A DNA stretch of 64,000 nucleotides from CAVTWH01 sp963794685. GTDB taxonomy: Bacteria > Actinomycetota > Actinomycetes > Mycobacteriales > Micromonosporaceae. The position numbers and the translations under genes were made by a program. How positions within the stretch are numbered: position 1 is the first letter of the stretch; each line of letters starts with the position of its first letter. Where the stretch lies: contig CAWCFK010000004.1 in the NCBI GenBank assembly GCA_963794685.1, positions 248,001 through 312,000 on the forward strand, written 5' to 3'. Positions 1 through 8,567 of the stretch are shown here, piece after piece. The notes beneath the pieces were generated by a model. The model was not told the origin of the DNA, did not search any database, and saw nothing but the letters and a program-made list of their open reading frames with translations.

Positions 1-13
1 CCTCGGTAAGTGA
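1..13 (+). CDS. 3' end of a small basic ribosomal-type protein (AURKAIP1/COX24, bS22-like), partial
   Basis: The first bases read in frame as Leu-Gly-Lys-stop. This is the usual C-terminus (RRRLGK) of the roughly 33-residue, Lys/Arg-rich AURKAIP1/COX24-domain protein of actinobacteria, a small-ribosomal-subunit component. In related genomes (for example Rv0500B before Rv0501) that gene sits directly upstream of the SDR and acyltransferase pair that follows here. Only four codons are visible, so the call rests on this tail, the terminator just behind it, and gene order. Confidence 0.4.
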
Positions 14-19
14 AGTAGC

Positions 20-45
20 CGGGCAGCCGGTGAGCCGGCTGCCCG
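20..45 (+). terminator. Rho-independent-type hairpin
   Basis: A perfect 11-bp stem (arms 20-30 and 35-45) with a 4-base TGAG loop follows the TGA at 11-13. There is no U-tract, which is usual in GC-rich actinobacteria. It probably ends the upstream transcript. Confidence 0.65.
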
Positions 46-78
46 CGCGCGTTCACGCCCCGCCGGAGGTGCGCGCAG

Positions 79-1200
79 ATGACAGTTGACCAGGCGCCTC
101 GGGTCGTCCTGGTCACTGGCGTATCCCGATACCTGGGCGCGCAGGCCGCCGCCCGGATCGCCGCCGACCCACGGGTCGACCTGGTCATCGGCGTCGACCG
201 GCAGCAGCCGGGCGTGGACACCGACACGGTGCTCGCCGACACCGTCGAGTTCGTCCGTACCGACTTCCTCGCCGGTCAACTCGCCGCCCTGCTCACCCGC
301 TACGACGTGGGCACTCTCGTGCACCTGGCGATCCAGACCGTGCCGGACCCGGCGCACGGCGGCCGGGCGGCGATGAAGGACCACAACGTCATCGGCACCA
401 TGCAGTTGCTCGCCGCTGCCCAACAGGCGCCGGCGCTGCGCTCGGTGGTGCTGCGCTCCTCCTCGGCCGCCTACGGCAGTTCGTTCCGGGATCCGGCCGT
501 CTTCACCGAGGAGACCACCCCCCGGGAGCTGCCGCGCGGCGGGTTCGCCCGCGATGTGCTCGATATCGAGGGGTACCTGCGTGGTTTCCAGCGCCGCCGG
601 CCGGGCGTCGAGGCCACCGTGCTGCGCTTCGCCCCGTTCATCGGGCGCACCGCGAACACCTCGCTGACCCGGTACTTCTCCCTGCCGGTGGTCCCCACCG
701 TGTTCGGCCGCGACCCCCGGTTGCAGTTCGTGCACGTCGACGACGCGATGGAGATCCTGCACCGGGCGGTGATGGAGCGGCACCCGGGCACCTTCAACGT
801 GGCCGGGGCCGGCGCGATCACGCTGGCCCAGGCGGTCCGCCGGGCCGGCCGGATCGGCCTGCCGGTACCCGAGCAGGGGCTCTCGCTGACCGCCGTCTTC
901 GGCCGCCGGTTCGGCCTGCCGGACTTCAGCATCGACCAGCTCGACCTCTTCGTGCACGGCCGGGTGCTGGACGTTTCCAAGCTGGTCAAGGAGTTCCGCT
1001 ACCAGCCGCGCTCGACCCGGGTGGCGTTCGACGACTTCCTGCAGGGCATGCGGGGCGGCCGACTGCTCCCCGCCGAGCTGGTGCAGGCCGGTGAGGCGCT
1101 GCTGCTGGACCGGGTCCGCGCCGTTCGCGCCCGGCTGGCCGGCACGCCCGAACTCGGCCCCACGGCCGCGACCCCGACCCGTGAGGGCGACGATGACTGA
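79..1200 (+). CDS. NAD-dependent epimerase/dehydratase (extended SDR family)
   Basis: This 373-residue protein is a sugar-nucleotide-epimerase-like SDR. A Rossmann entry motif (VLVTGVSRYLG) lies at residues 11-21 and a VDR acidic end of strand 2 near residue 40. SSSAAYG around residue 130 resembles the SDR catalytic Ser/Tyr region, but I see no clean YxxxK, so catalysis is uncertain. The ATG at 79 is preceded by GGAGG. The stop overlaps the start of the next gene (ATGACTGA), so the two are translationally coupled. Order with the acyltransferase matches mycobacterial Rv0501-Rv0502. The substrate is unknown. Confidence 0.85.
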   Translation: MTVDQAPRVVLVTGVSRYLGAQAAARIAADPRVDLVIGVDRQQPGVDTDTVLADTVEFVRTDFLAGQLAALLTRYDVGTLVHLAIQTVPDPAHGGRAAMKDHNVIGTMQLLAAAQQAPALRSVVLRSSSAAYGSSFRDPAVFTEETTPRELPRGGFARDVLDIEGYLRGFQRRRPGVEATVLRFAPFIGRTANTSLTRYFSLPVVPTVFGRDPRLQFVHVDDAMEILHRAVMERHPGTFNVAGAGAITLAQAVRRAGRIGLPVPEQGLSLTAVFGRRFGLPDFSIDQLDLFVHGRVLDVSKLVKEFRYQPRSTRVAFDDFLQGMRGGRLLPAELVQAGEALLLDRVRAVRARLAGTPELGPTAATPTREGDDD

Positions 1201-2053
1201 CGGCCGAGACGTCTGGGACGACCGGGTCGCCGGTGCGCTGTCCTTTCTGCGTCGCCGGTTGACCGGCGGGTACGAGGTCGACGAGTTCGGCTTCGACCAG
1301 GAACTCACCGACTCGGTCTTCTACCCGCTGCTACGGCTGCTCTACCAGGAGTGGTTCCGGGTCGAGGTGCGCGGAGTGTCGAACCTGCCGACGCACGGGG
1401 CGGCCCTGGTGGTGGCGAACCACTCGGGCACCATCGCCGTCGACGCCGAAATGCTCAGCCTCGCCGTGCACGACGAGCACCCGGCCGGCCGGTACCTGCG
1501 GCTGCTCGGCGCCGACCTGGTGTTCCGGATGCCGGTGGTGTCCGAGTTCGCCCGCAAGAGCGGTACCGCGATGGCCTGTGATCCGGACGTCGACCGGCTG
1601 CTGGCCGGCGGGGAGCTGGTCGGAGTGTTCCCGGAGGGGTTCAAGGGGGTCGGCAAGCTCTACCGCGACCGGTACAAGCTGCAACGCTTCGGCCGGGGCG
1701 GTTTCGTGGCGGCCGCGCTGCGTGCCGGGGTGCCCATCGTGCCGGCCGCGATCGTCGGCGCCGAGGAGATCTACCCGATGATCGCCGATCTGAAGCCGCT
1801 GGCCCGACTGATCGGCACCCCGTACTTCCCGATCACTCCGACGTTCCCCTGGCTGGGGCTGCTCGGGCTGATCCCGGCTCCGTCGAAGTGGCTGATCGAG
1901 TTCGGTGAGCCGATCGACACCACCGCCTACCTCGGCCAGTCCGACGACCCGGCGGTGATCTTCGACCTGAGCGACCAGGTCCGCGAGGTCATCCAGCACA
2001 CCGTCGACCAGCTGCTGAAGGTCCGCGCCGCCGGCGACTACGAACGCCCGTGA
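1193..2053 (+). CDS. Lysophospholipid acyltransferase family protein (PlsC-like)
   Basis: The 286-residue product begins at the ATG at 1193, inside the stop of the preceding SDR gene; an upstream in-frame extension would run through that gene. The acyltransferase block I motif is NHSG (near residue 76) rather than the common NHxxxxD, as in the Rv0502-like subgroup. A block III-type FPEG motif (GVFPEGFKG) lies near residue 145, and a hydrophobic Trp/Leu/Pro segment near residue 220 may be a membrane-contact region. It probably acylates a lipid or glycolipid at the inner membrane. The acceptor is not predictable from sequence. Confidence 0.85.
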   Translation: MTDGRDVWDDRVAGALSFLRRRLTGGYEVDEFGFDQELTDSVFYPLLRLLYQEWFRVEVRGVSNLPTHGAALVVANHSGTIAVDAEMLSLAVHDEHPAGRYLRLLGADLVFRMPVVSEFARKSGTAMACDPDVDRLLAGGELVGVFPEGFKGVGKLYRDRYKLQRFGRGGFVAAALRAGVPIVPAAIVGAEEIYPMIADLKPLARLIGTPYFPITPTFPWLGLLGLIPAPSKWLIEFGEPIDTTAYLGQSDDPAVIFDLSDQVREVIQHTVDQLLKVRAAGDYERP

Positions 2054-2055
2054 CC

Positions 2056-2072
2056 CGGCCGCGACGCGGCCG
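2056..2072. terminator. Short GC hairpin between convergent genes
   Basis: A perfect 7-bp stem (CGGCCGC/GCGGCCG) with a GAC loop lies just after the acyltransferase stop and before the end of the convergent HAD gene. It is symmetrical and could serve both strands. Confidence 0.5.
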
Positions 2073-2128
2073 TGCCGGTGGCGTCCAGCGGGGGCCGTGC
2101 GGGTGGCGCCCACCGGATGCGTGCAGGG

Positions 2129-2983
2129 TCAGCCGCGCCGGAGGCGGCGTTTGAAGGCGATCGCGGTGATGGTCGCTCCGATCGCGAGGCCGGTGCCGAG
2201 CGCCGCCGGAATAGCGATCCTGGCGGCCTTCCGGCCGGTCCGGAAGTCGCGGATCTCCCAGCCGTGCCGGCGGGCCTCCCGGCGCAGCCCCTGATCGGGG
2301 TTCACGGCGACCGCGTGGCCCACCGTGGAGAGCATCGGAATGTCGTTGGCGGAGTCGCTGTATGCCGTGCAGCGGGCCAGATCCAGCCCCTGCGCGGCGG
2401 CCAGCGCGGTGATCGCCTCGGCCTTCGCGGGGCCGTGCAGCAGGTCACCGACGAGGCGGCCGGTGTAGACGCCGTCGCGTACCTCGGCCACCGTGCCGAG
2501 CGCCCCGGTCAGGTTCAGCCGGTCGGCGATCACCCGACCCAACTCGATCGGCGCGGCGGTCACCAGCCACACCCGCTGACCGGCGTCCAGGTGCAACTGG
2601 GCCAGCGCGTGGGTACCCGACCAGATCCGCTCGGCCATCAGCTCGTCGAAGATCTCCTCGCACAGGTTGCGCAGGTCCTCGACCCGCCAGCCCTTCACGA
2701 AGGAGAGCGCAGCCTCCTTGGCGTCGGACATGTCGCCGCCGTGCTCGCGGGCCAGTACCCGGAACTTGGCCTGGCTCCAGGCGAAATGCACCATGTCCAG
2801 GACGGTGACGTAGCGACGGGACACCATTCCCCGGGCGAACCAGTACAGCGACGCCCCGCGCACCATGGTGTTGTCCACGTCGAAGAACGCGGCCGCGCCG
2901 GCGTCCAGCGGGGTGGACAGCGCCAGCTCCACCTCGGGCGTGGCGAAACCGGTGACGTTGCGCTGCTTCGGGGACAGTGACAC
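2129..2983 (-). CDS. HAD-IB family hydrolase (SerB-like phosphatase)
   Basis: HAD superfamily IB phosphatase of 284 residues. Motif I is FFDVDNTMVRG (nucleophile Asp near residue 34), motif II the Thr of VTAAP, and motif III/IV Lys (GPAKAEA) followed by SDSANDIPML. Helices between motifs I and II form the IB-type cap. The C-terminus (AIPAALGTGLAIGATITAI then Lys/Arg) is a probable membrane anchor. I chose the GTG at 2983 because GAGAGG lies upstream; a longer in-frame start at 3070 adds Arg/Pro-rich, non-conserved sequence. Mycobacterial SerB1 (Rv0505c) sits in the equivalent place. The substrate (phosphoserine or another phosphomonoester) is not settled. Confidence 0.85.
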   Translation of the reverse strand: MSLSPKQRNVTGFATPEVELALSTPLDAGAAAFFDVDNTMVRGASLYWFARGMVSRRYVTVLDMVHFAWSQAKFRVLAREHGGDMSDAKEAALSFVKGWRVEDLRNLCEEIFDELMAERIWSGTHALAQLHLDAGQRVWLVTAAPIELGRVIADRLNLTGALGTVAEVRDGVYTGRLVGDLLHGPAKAEAITALAAAQGLDLARCTAYSDSANDIPMLSTVGHAVAVNPDQGLRREARRHGWEIRDFRTGRKAARIAIPAALGTGLAIGATITAIAFKRRLRRG

Positions 2984-3172
2984 CTGGTGCCTCTCGATCG
3001 GTCGGAGCGGGCGCGCCGACGGGGCGGGAACCCCTCGCGTCGAGGGTAGCCGGATCACGCCCGCACGCACCCGGCCGCGCGGGCACGGCGCCGGACCTTC
3101 CAGCCACCTTCGTCCACCGGTGGGCGAACGTGGCCACAGTGCGCGGTGGAACGGGCGGTACCGGGTGGGTCG

Positions 3173-4066
3173 CTAACAGGTGGCCACCGACGGACCGAGC
3201 GTGCCGCCGTCGTCGGTGTAGCCGGCGTGGCAGGTGATCCCGTCGCGTACCTCGCTGATCCGGGCGGCCACCAGGTCCAGCAGGACCAGTGAGTCGGTGG
3301 TCAGCCGCTTGACCGGCGCCGAGGTCCGGGCCAGCGCCTGCAGGTCGCGTCGCTGGTCGTTGACGAACTGGATCAGCGGGTTGAGCACGGTCGCGTCGCG
3401 CGAGCTGAGCGCGGCCCCGGTGAGTAGCGCGGTGGCCTGGCGGGTCTTCTCGTCCATGGACATGAACAGGTCGGCCAGTGCGGAGGCGTCGTGGACGGCC
3501 TGCGCCTCGCCCATCCGGGTCCGGGCGAACTGCAGGTAGAGGGCACCCTTGTCCCGATCGGAGCCGGCCAGCGCCAGCCGGGCGTCCTCGCTGGAGCGCT
3601 TGACGCCGTAGAGCGGGTCGCCGGGCATCGCGCCGCCGCTGGCCACCGAGATGCCGGAGACGGCGAGGGTACCGGCGGCCAGCCCGACGATCACCGCGGC
3701 GCGGGTACGCCGGCCGCGTTGGCGTCGGCGGGCCCGGGCAGCGCCGGTGGGCGCCACGCCCAGCGGCAGTACCCGGGTCGGCTCGTTGAGGGCCGCCACC
3801 GTGTCACCGCTGCCCTGCCGCTCCGCGGCGGCGATCAGCATGGCCCGCAACTCCTGCCGGAACTGGGGCGCCGGTGCGGGAGCGAAGTCGGCTGACTGTT
3901 CGGACAGGGCGCGAGCCACGGCCGCCTCGGGCGCGTAGCGGATCGCCGCGTCGTCGGTCGGCGACAGCGCGGCGGTGTCCCGCATGGTTTCCGAACCGTT
4001 GCCGGTCGTCTGGTCCAGCAGCCGCGCGAACTGTTCCGCGCGCCGCCGGGAGAAGAAATGGCGCAC
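3173..4066 (-). CDS. DUF5667 domain membrane protein, probable anti-sigma partner of the BldN-like factor
   Basis: The 297-residue protein has a cytoplasmic N-terminal half, an Arg-rich stretch, one transmembrane segment (VIVGLAAGTLAVSGISVAS, about 125-143) and an extracytoplasmic DUF5667-type domain beginning PGDPLYGVKRSSEDARLAL. The GTG at 4066 has GGGAGGTG upstream; an ATG 21 bases further upstream lies inside that ribosome-binding site and is unlikely. It follows the sigma gene on the same strand after about 190 bases. In Streptomyces the anti-sigma gene rsbN lies directly downstream of bldN, so I infer a similar role, but sequence identity with RsbN is not established here. Confidence 0.7.
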   Translation of the reverse strand: MRHFFSRRRAEQFARLLDQTTGNGSETMRDTAALSPTDDAAIRYAPEAAVARALSEQSADFAPAPAPQFRQELRAMLIAAAERQGSGDTVAALNEPTRVLPLGVAPTGAARARRRQRGRRTRAAVIVGLAAGTLAVSGISVASGGAMPGDPLYGVKRSSEDARLALAGSDRDKGALYLQFARTRMGEAQAVHDASALADLFMSMDEKTRQATALLTGAALSSRDATVLNPLIQFVNDQRRDLQALARTSAPVKRLTTDSLVLLDLVAARISEVRDGITCHAGYTDDGGTLGPSVATC

Positions 4067-4254
4067 CGCCGGCACCTCCCCATGCAATCCCCGTCCCCGT
4101 GGTGGTGGCTGCGCCGTTGACGGATCGGGTCAGCGACCACGGCCCGGGTGTGCGGGGTACCCACCCGGGCGGACAGCCGTGGCACTGCGCCCAACGACGG
4201 GCGGAGCGGTTGGTTATGGCCTTTCGGGGGCGCGTGCCAAGGATGTGTCGACGG

Positions 4255-5364
4255 TCACGACTGTAGGCCTTCCGGGAGCAGCCGGGCGAGCGTGCGTACC
4301 GCCCGGTACTGCAGGGCCTTGATCGCACCCTCGTTCTTCCCCATCGCCTGCGCGGTCTCGGCGACCGAGAAGCCCTGCAGGAACCGCAGCACGATGCACT
4401 CCTGCTGCTCGGGATTGAGCTGCTTGACGGCGCTGAGCAGGTGGACGTTGGTGATGTGGTCGATCACCGCGGCCTCCGGGCTGCCCTCCGGGCCACGGTC
4501 CTCCCGGTCGGCGTCGAGCACGTCGCCGGTGGTGACCTCCAGCCGGTACCGGCCGGATTTGAAGTGGTCGGCCACCAGGTTGCGGGCGATCGTCACCAGC
4601 CAGGCCCCGAGGTCGCGGCCCTGCCAGGTGAAGCTGCCGATGCGCTTGAGCGCACGCAGGAAGGTGTCCGATGTCAGATCCTCGGCGAGTTGCCGGTTGC
4701 CGACGCGGAAGTAGACGAACCGGAAGACGGTGTCCACGTACCGGTCGTAGATCAGCCCGAACGCCTGCGACTCGCCGGCCTGGGCGCGCTCGACGAGGGC
4801 GAACACCTCGGCGGCGGCGTCGCCCGGGTCGGGGCGGGCCGGGTACTCCGGTGGCCCGGCCGGCGGCGCTGCCGGTGGCGGTGATCCACCGCTGCCGAGG
4901 CCGGGCTCCTGGAGTGGGATCAGGGTCGGCAGCGCCTGGGTCGGCTCGTCGACGGCCGGTCGGGTGTGCACCAGCGGCCGGTCGGGTGCCGGGGGCGTCG
5001 GCCGGGGCTCGGTCGGCTCCGGGTTCTGGGTGGGGATGCCGGTGCGGCCCCCCGGCCCGGACCGGCCACCGATCGGCTTGGGGCCGGGCAGGTAGCGGCC
5101 GGGACCCTCGTTGCTGTGCGGCCGGCGAACCCGGGAAGTCGGTACACCCTCGCTGCGCATCTCGACGTTGCGCAGGTCGTTGAGAGTGTTGAGAGTGTTG
5201 TCGCTATTGACCGATTCTACGGTGATCGGTCCGCGTGGCCTGACCAGGCCGCGTAGGGCGTCCAAGCTGGAACGCAGCGCCTGATTGGCGCGCGCCAGTT
5301 CCGGGTTGGGCTCCTGTCCGAACCATTCGCCGGCAGGGTCGCCGGCAAGGCTGAATGACGTCAC
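4255..5364 (-). CDS. bldN: ECF RNA polymerase sigma factor, BldN family
   Basis: The 369-residue protein has an unusual proline-rich N-terminal extension of about 185 residues, followed by sigma region 2 (about 187-260, with RYVDTVFRFVYFRVGN and DLTSDTFLRALKRI) and region 4 (about 300-365, with LNPEQQECIVLRFLQGFSV and GAIKALQYRA). Streptomyces BldN carries a cleaved pro-sequence of about 86 residues; the extension here is longer. The GTG at 5364 is preceded by GGAGGAGG with ideal spacing. The gene sits near rex-hemACDB and upstream of a possible anti-sigma gene, as bldN does in Streptomyces, where it controls aerial-mycelium genes. Orthology is inferred from domain layout and context. Confidence 0.8.
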   Translation of the reverse strand: MTSFSLAGDPAGEWFGQEPNPELARANQALRSSLDALRGLVRPRGPITVESVNSDNTLNTLNDLRNVEMRSEGVPTSRVRRPHSNEGPGRYLPGPKPIGGRSGPGGRTGIPTQNPEPTEPRPTPPAPDRPLVHTRPAVDEPTQALPTLIPLQEPGLGSGGSPPPAAPPAGPPEYPARPDPGDAAAEVFALVERAQAGESQAFGLIYDRYVDTVFRFVYFRVGNRQLAEDLTSDTFLRALKRIGSFTWQGRDLGAWLVTIARNLVADHFKSGRYRLEVTTGDVLDADREDRGPEGSPEAAVIDHITNVHLLSAVKQLNPEQQECIVLRFLQGFSVAETAQAMGKNEGAIKALQYRAVRTLARLLPEGLQS

Positions 5365-5789
5365 TGCACCTCCTCCGCGGGCCGGTCGAGCAGCGACGTC
5401 GGGGTCGACATCGGGGAATGCCAGGTCCGACGAAGACCCACGAGGGGGAGAAGCGCTGCGCAACCGGGCAAAGCGGCCTCCTCTGGCCGAGGGTGTCGAT
5501 CTACCCCCAAACGGGATAGCCCGACTCAGCGATAATAGGGTGTGAGTGAGCGTTGTGTACCGGGTCCGTTACACAGAGCCGAAGTATTTCTTGCCCGTTC
5601 GGGTGACGGTCGCACATGCTGTCCGTTCTGCACATCGCGACACGCCGTGACTAATCGGGCTAACACGCCGTTTCACCCCGACTCGCACGCCCGAAAAACA
5701 CCATCAGAACAGAAACATATGCATTTGCACCCAACGGCAGCTCGCCCGACGGCTCGACGCACCGGACGGAGTGCGGGTCGGTAGCCGGT
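5365..5789. other. 425-bp divergent intergenic region
   Basis: This gap separates the minus-strand bldN from the plus-strand ligase-like gene. It is noticeably less GC-rich than its surroundings, especially 5580-5730. It holds the putative bldN promoter and dyad. It also holds a plus-strand WhiG/FliA-like pair: CAAA at 5508-5511, 16 bases, then AGCGATAA at 5528-5535. A short open frame at 5542-5784 lacks a ribosome-binding site and recognisable content, and I do not call it a gene. Confidence 0.5.
5532..5575 (-). promoter_or_regulatory. Candidate bldN promoter with overlapping inverted repeat
   Basis: On the minus strand a TATTAT -10-like hexamer covers 5537-5532. Seventeen to eighteen bases upstream, where the -35 should be, lies the left arm of an inverted repeat: TGTGTAC at 5554-5560 and GTTACACA at 5568-5575, with a 7-base spacer. 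An operator over the -35 element is a plausible reading. The protein bound is unknown. Confidence 0.35.
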
Positions 5790-7441
5790 GTGCGAGACTC
5801 AGCCACCGTGCGGCATCCACAAAACCTTGCCGACCTCGTCCACGACGCCGCCACGGCGCACCCCGACCAGGCCGCATTGCTCTGGCAGCACCAGCGACTG
5901 AGCTGGGCCCAGCTTGACGCCCAGGTCACCGCGGTGGCCGACGGGCTGCGTGCGCTCGGGTTGCCCGGCAGCGGCGGCCACCCGGCCCGGGTCGCCCTGG
6001 TGCTCCCCAACGTCCCGGAGTTCGCGGTGGCGTACTTCGGCGTGCTGCGGGCCGGCCTGGTGGCGGTGCCGCTCAACCCCGGGTACACCGCCCGGGAACT
6101 CGGCCAGGTGCTCCGCGACAGCGGCGCGGGCGTCCTCATCGGTACCGTCGTGGCGCTGGCCACGGCCGCCGAGTCCGAGGCAGCTCCCGAGCACCGCTTC
6201 CTGGTGGGAGCCGGCGCCGACCCGACCGCGCACCCCTTCGACGCGCTCGCCACTCCCGCCGCCGACCCGCCCACCGGGCAGGCCGACCAGGCCGACCCGC
6301 AAGCCGGGCAGACCACCGGCGGCGGCGACGACCTGGCGCTGCTGATCTACACCAGCGGCACCGAGGGTGATCCCAAGGGGGCGATGCTCACCCACCGCGC
6401 GCTGCTGGCCAACCACGAACAGCTCGCCGCCATCGAGCCGGCCCCGCTGCGCCCCGACGACGTGCTGCTGCTCAGCCTGCCGCTGTTCCACGCCTTCGGG
6501 CTCAACTCCGGCCTCGGCGCGCTCGCCTACCAGGGCGCGACCGCGGTGCTCGTGGAGCGCTTCGACCCGGCGGAGACCGCCCGGCTGGTCGCCGCGCACG
6601 AGGTGACCGTGCTGGTCGGCGTGCCCACGATGTATGTGGCCTGGTCGCTGCTGCCGGACCTGGCGGAGAGCTTCGCCAGCGTCCGGGTGGCGATCAGCGG
6701 CGCCGCGCCGCTGGACCCGGCCACCTCGCACCGTTTCGTCGCAGACCACCGGACACCCGATCTTCGAGGGGTACGGGCTGACCGAGACCGCGCCGGTGCT
6801 CACCTCGGCGCTGGCGTCCCCGACCCCGAAGCCCGGCTCGATCGGCCGGCCGATCCCCGGGGTGACCGTGAAGCTCGTCGACGCCGCCGGCAATGAGCAG
6901 GAGTGGCACGCCGACGACTTCGACGACGACGCCTCCGGCTCGCCGGGCACCGACCCGGGCGAGGTGGTGGCGCGCGGCGCGAACCTGTTCAGCGGGTACT
7001 GGCCGGACGGGCAGGGCGGGCCGGACGCCGACGGCTGGTGGGCCACCGGCGACGTGGCGTACGCCGACGCGGACGGCGACCTGTTCCTGGTCGACCGGCT
7101 GCGCGAGCTGATCCTGGTGAACGGCTTCAACGTGTACCCGGCCGAGGTCGAGCAGGTCCTCGAAGCGCATCCGGCGGTGGCCGAGGCGGCCGTGCTGGGC
7201 ATCCCGCACCCGTACACCGGCGCAGACGGTCAAGGCGTTCGTGGTCACCACTGCCCCGGTCACCGTCGCCGAGCTGCTCACCCACTGCGAGCGCAACCTG
7301 GCCCGGTTCAAGTGCCCGACCGCCGTGGAGTTCCGGTCCGAGTTGCCGCACTCGGCCACCGGCAAGGTCCGCAAGAGCGCGCTCCGGGCCGGCCAGCCCG
7401 GCCTGCCGCAGCCGGCTGAGGGAGCGGACCCCGATGTCTGA
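5790..7441 (+). CDS. AMP-dependent synthetase / acyl-CoA ligase (two frame breaks)
   Basis: ANL-superfamily adenylating enzyme. The P-loop-like motif LIYTSGTEGDPKGAMLTH lies near residue 190, followed by EGYGLTETAP, GEVVARGANLFSGYW, the TGD motif (WWATGDVA), DRLRELILVNGFNVYP and the terminal catalytic Lys region HSATGKVRKSAL. The frame breaks near 6741 and near 7221; the second looks like one extra C in GGCGCAGACG. With both corrected the gene is about 550 codons, normal for long-chain acyl-CoA ligases. Its stop overlaps the start of the glutaredoxin-like gene. The substrate is not predictable. Confidence 0.75.
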
Positions 7442-7664
7442 GCCGCGCATCCGGCTGCTCACCCGGCCCGGCTGCCACCTGTGCGAGGTGGCCGTCGAGG
7501 CGCTGGCACGCATCGGCGAGCCGTGGCTCGAAGTGGACATCGAGTCCGACCCGGAGCTGGACGCCGAGTACGGCGACCGGATTCCGGTGGTGCTGCTGGA
7601 CGGCAAGGAGCACGGGTACTGGCGGGTCGAGGAGGAGCGGCTGCGCCGCGACCTGACCCGCTGA
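7434..7664 (+). CDS. Glutaredoxin-like thioredoxin-fold protein
   Basis: This 76-residue protein of the DUF836/glutaredoxin-like type has a CHLC redox motif at the start of helix 1 (TRPGCHLCEVAVEAL), the cis-Pro loop in DRIPVVLLDG, and a Trp/Arg-rich tail. ATG at 7434 overlaps the stop of the ligase-like gene (ATGTCTGA) and has GGAG upstream. A homologue occupies the corresponding place before hemA in mycobacteria (Rv0508). Likely a cytosolic thiol-disulfide reductase; partners are unknown. Confidence 0.85.
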   Translation: MSEPRIRLLTRPGCHLCEVAVEALARIGEPWLEVDIESDPELDAEYGDRIPVVLLDGKEHGYWRVEEERLRRDLTR

Positions 7665-7737
7665 CCCCCGTGCGCTGCCCTCGCGCTCGGCCGGTCGTGC
7701 GCTGGCCGGTCGTGCGCTGGCCCGGTAGCCTTCCCGG

Positions 7738-8383
7738 GTGCATCTGGTGTGGGACTGGAACGGGACGCTGCTGGACGACCTGGCCCTGGTGGTGGCGGCG
7801 ACCAACGCGTCACTGGCCGGCATCGGCGGACCGGCCGTCACCACCGAGGAGCACCGGCGTGACTTCCACCGCCCGGTGTCCAGCTACTACGGCCAGGTAC
7901 TCGGCCGGCCGGTGGACACCGAGGAGTTCCGCAAGCTGGATGCCGCGTTCCACGTCAGCTACGCCGAGCTGCTGACCGGCTGCGCGCTCGCCGCCGGGCG
8001 CCGTCGAGGCGCTCACCGGTTGGGCCGGCACCCAGTCGCTGCTGTCCATGTGGTTCCACGACGAGCTGGTGCCGTGCGTGCACCGCTACGGGCTGACCGC
8101 CCACTTCGTCCGGGTGGACGGACAGGTGCTCGCCCCGGACGGGATCGGCGGCGGCTCGAAGGCCCCGCATCTGGTCCGTCACCTGGCCGCCCTCGGGCTG
8201 CGCGGGTCCGACTGCGTGCTGATCGGCGACTCGGTGGACGACGCCGAGGCGGCCGTCGCGGTGGGTGCCCGGGTGGTGCTCTACTCCGGCGGTTTCACTC
8301 ATCATGATCGCCTGGTCACCACCGGTCACCCGGTTGTCACATCGCTGGCCGAAGCTGTCCGGCTCGCCGCAAACGCGGCCTGA
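7738..8383 (+). CDS. HAD family hydrolase (one frame break)
   Basis: Phosphoglycolate-phosphatase-like HAD protein of about 214 residues. Motif I is VWDWNGTLLDD at the extreme N-terminus. After an alpha-helical cap come motif II SLLSMWF, Lys of GGSKAPHL and motif IV IGDSVDDAEAA. The frame breaks near 7996, where one extra G in GGGCGCC would explain it; removing it gives 215 codons with the stop. The GTG at 7738 starts right at the conserved first strand with no clear ribosome-binding site, so the transcript may be leaderless. The substrate is unknown. Confidence 0.75.
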
Positions 8384-8567
8384 CCAGCAAACTCAGTCAC
8401 CTGATCTGCGGTCAAGTTCAGACGTTCGACTGATCTTCGGCAAACGCGAGAACGGTTAGCGTCTGTCAACTTGCGGTATGCACTGCCGCGTTTCGTGTGC
8501 AGTGCCGCGCCCCCCTTGGCCGGATTGGGCGCGACACCGCCTTCCGCAGAAGAGGGAAGGGTATCAA

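Noticed and set aside
2072..2980. Long plus-strand open frame opposite the HAD phosphatase
   Set aside because: His/Gln/Arg/Gly-rich shadow frame created by GC-rich codons on the other strand; no start signal or family motif. The same applies to the other long opposite-strand frames throughout the window.
5554..5575. bldN dyad as a Rex site
   Set aside because: Arms are too far apart (22 bp span rather than 18) and the half-sites deviate from TTGTG/CACAA.
5542..5784. 80-codon open frame in the bldN/ligase intergenic region
   Set aside because: No ribosome-binding site, Arg/Thr/His-rich chance composition, and it runs through the promoter region and dyad.
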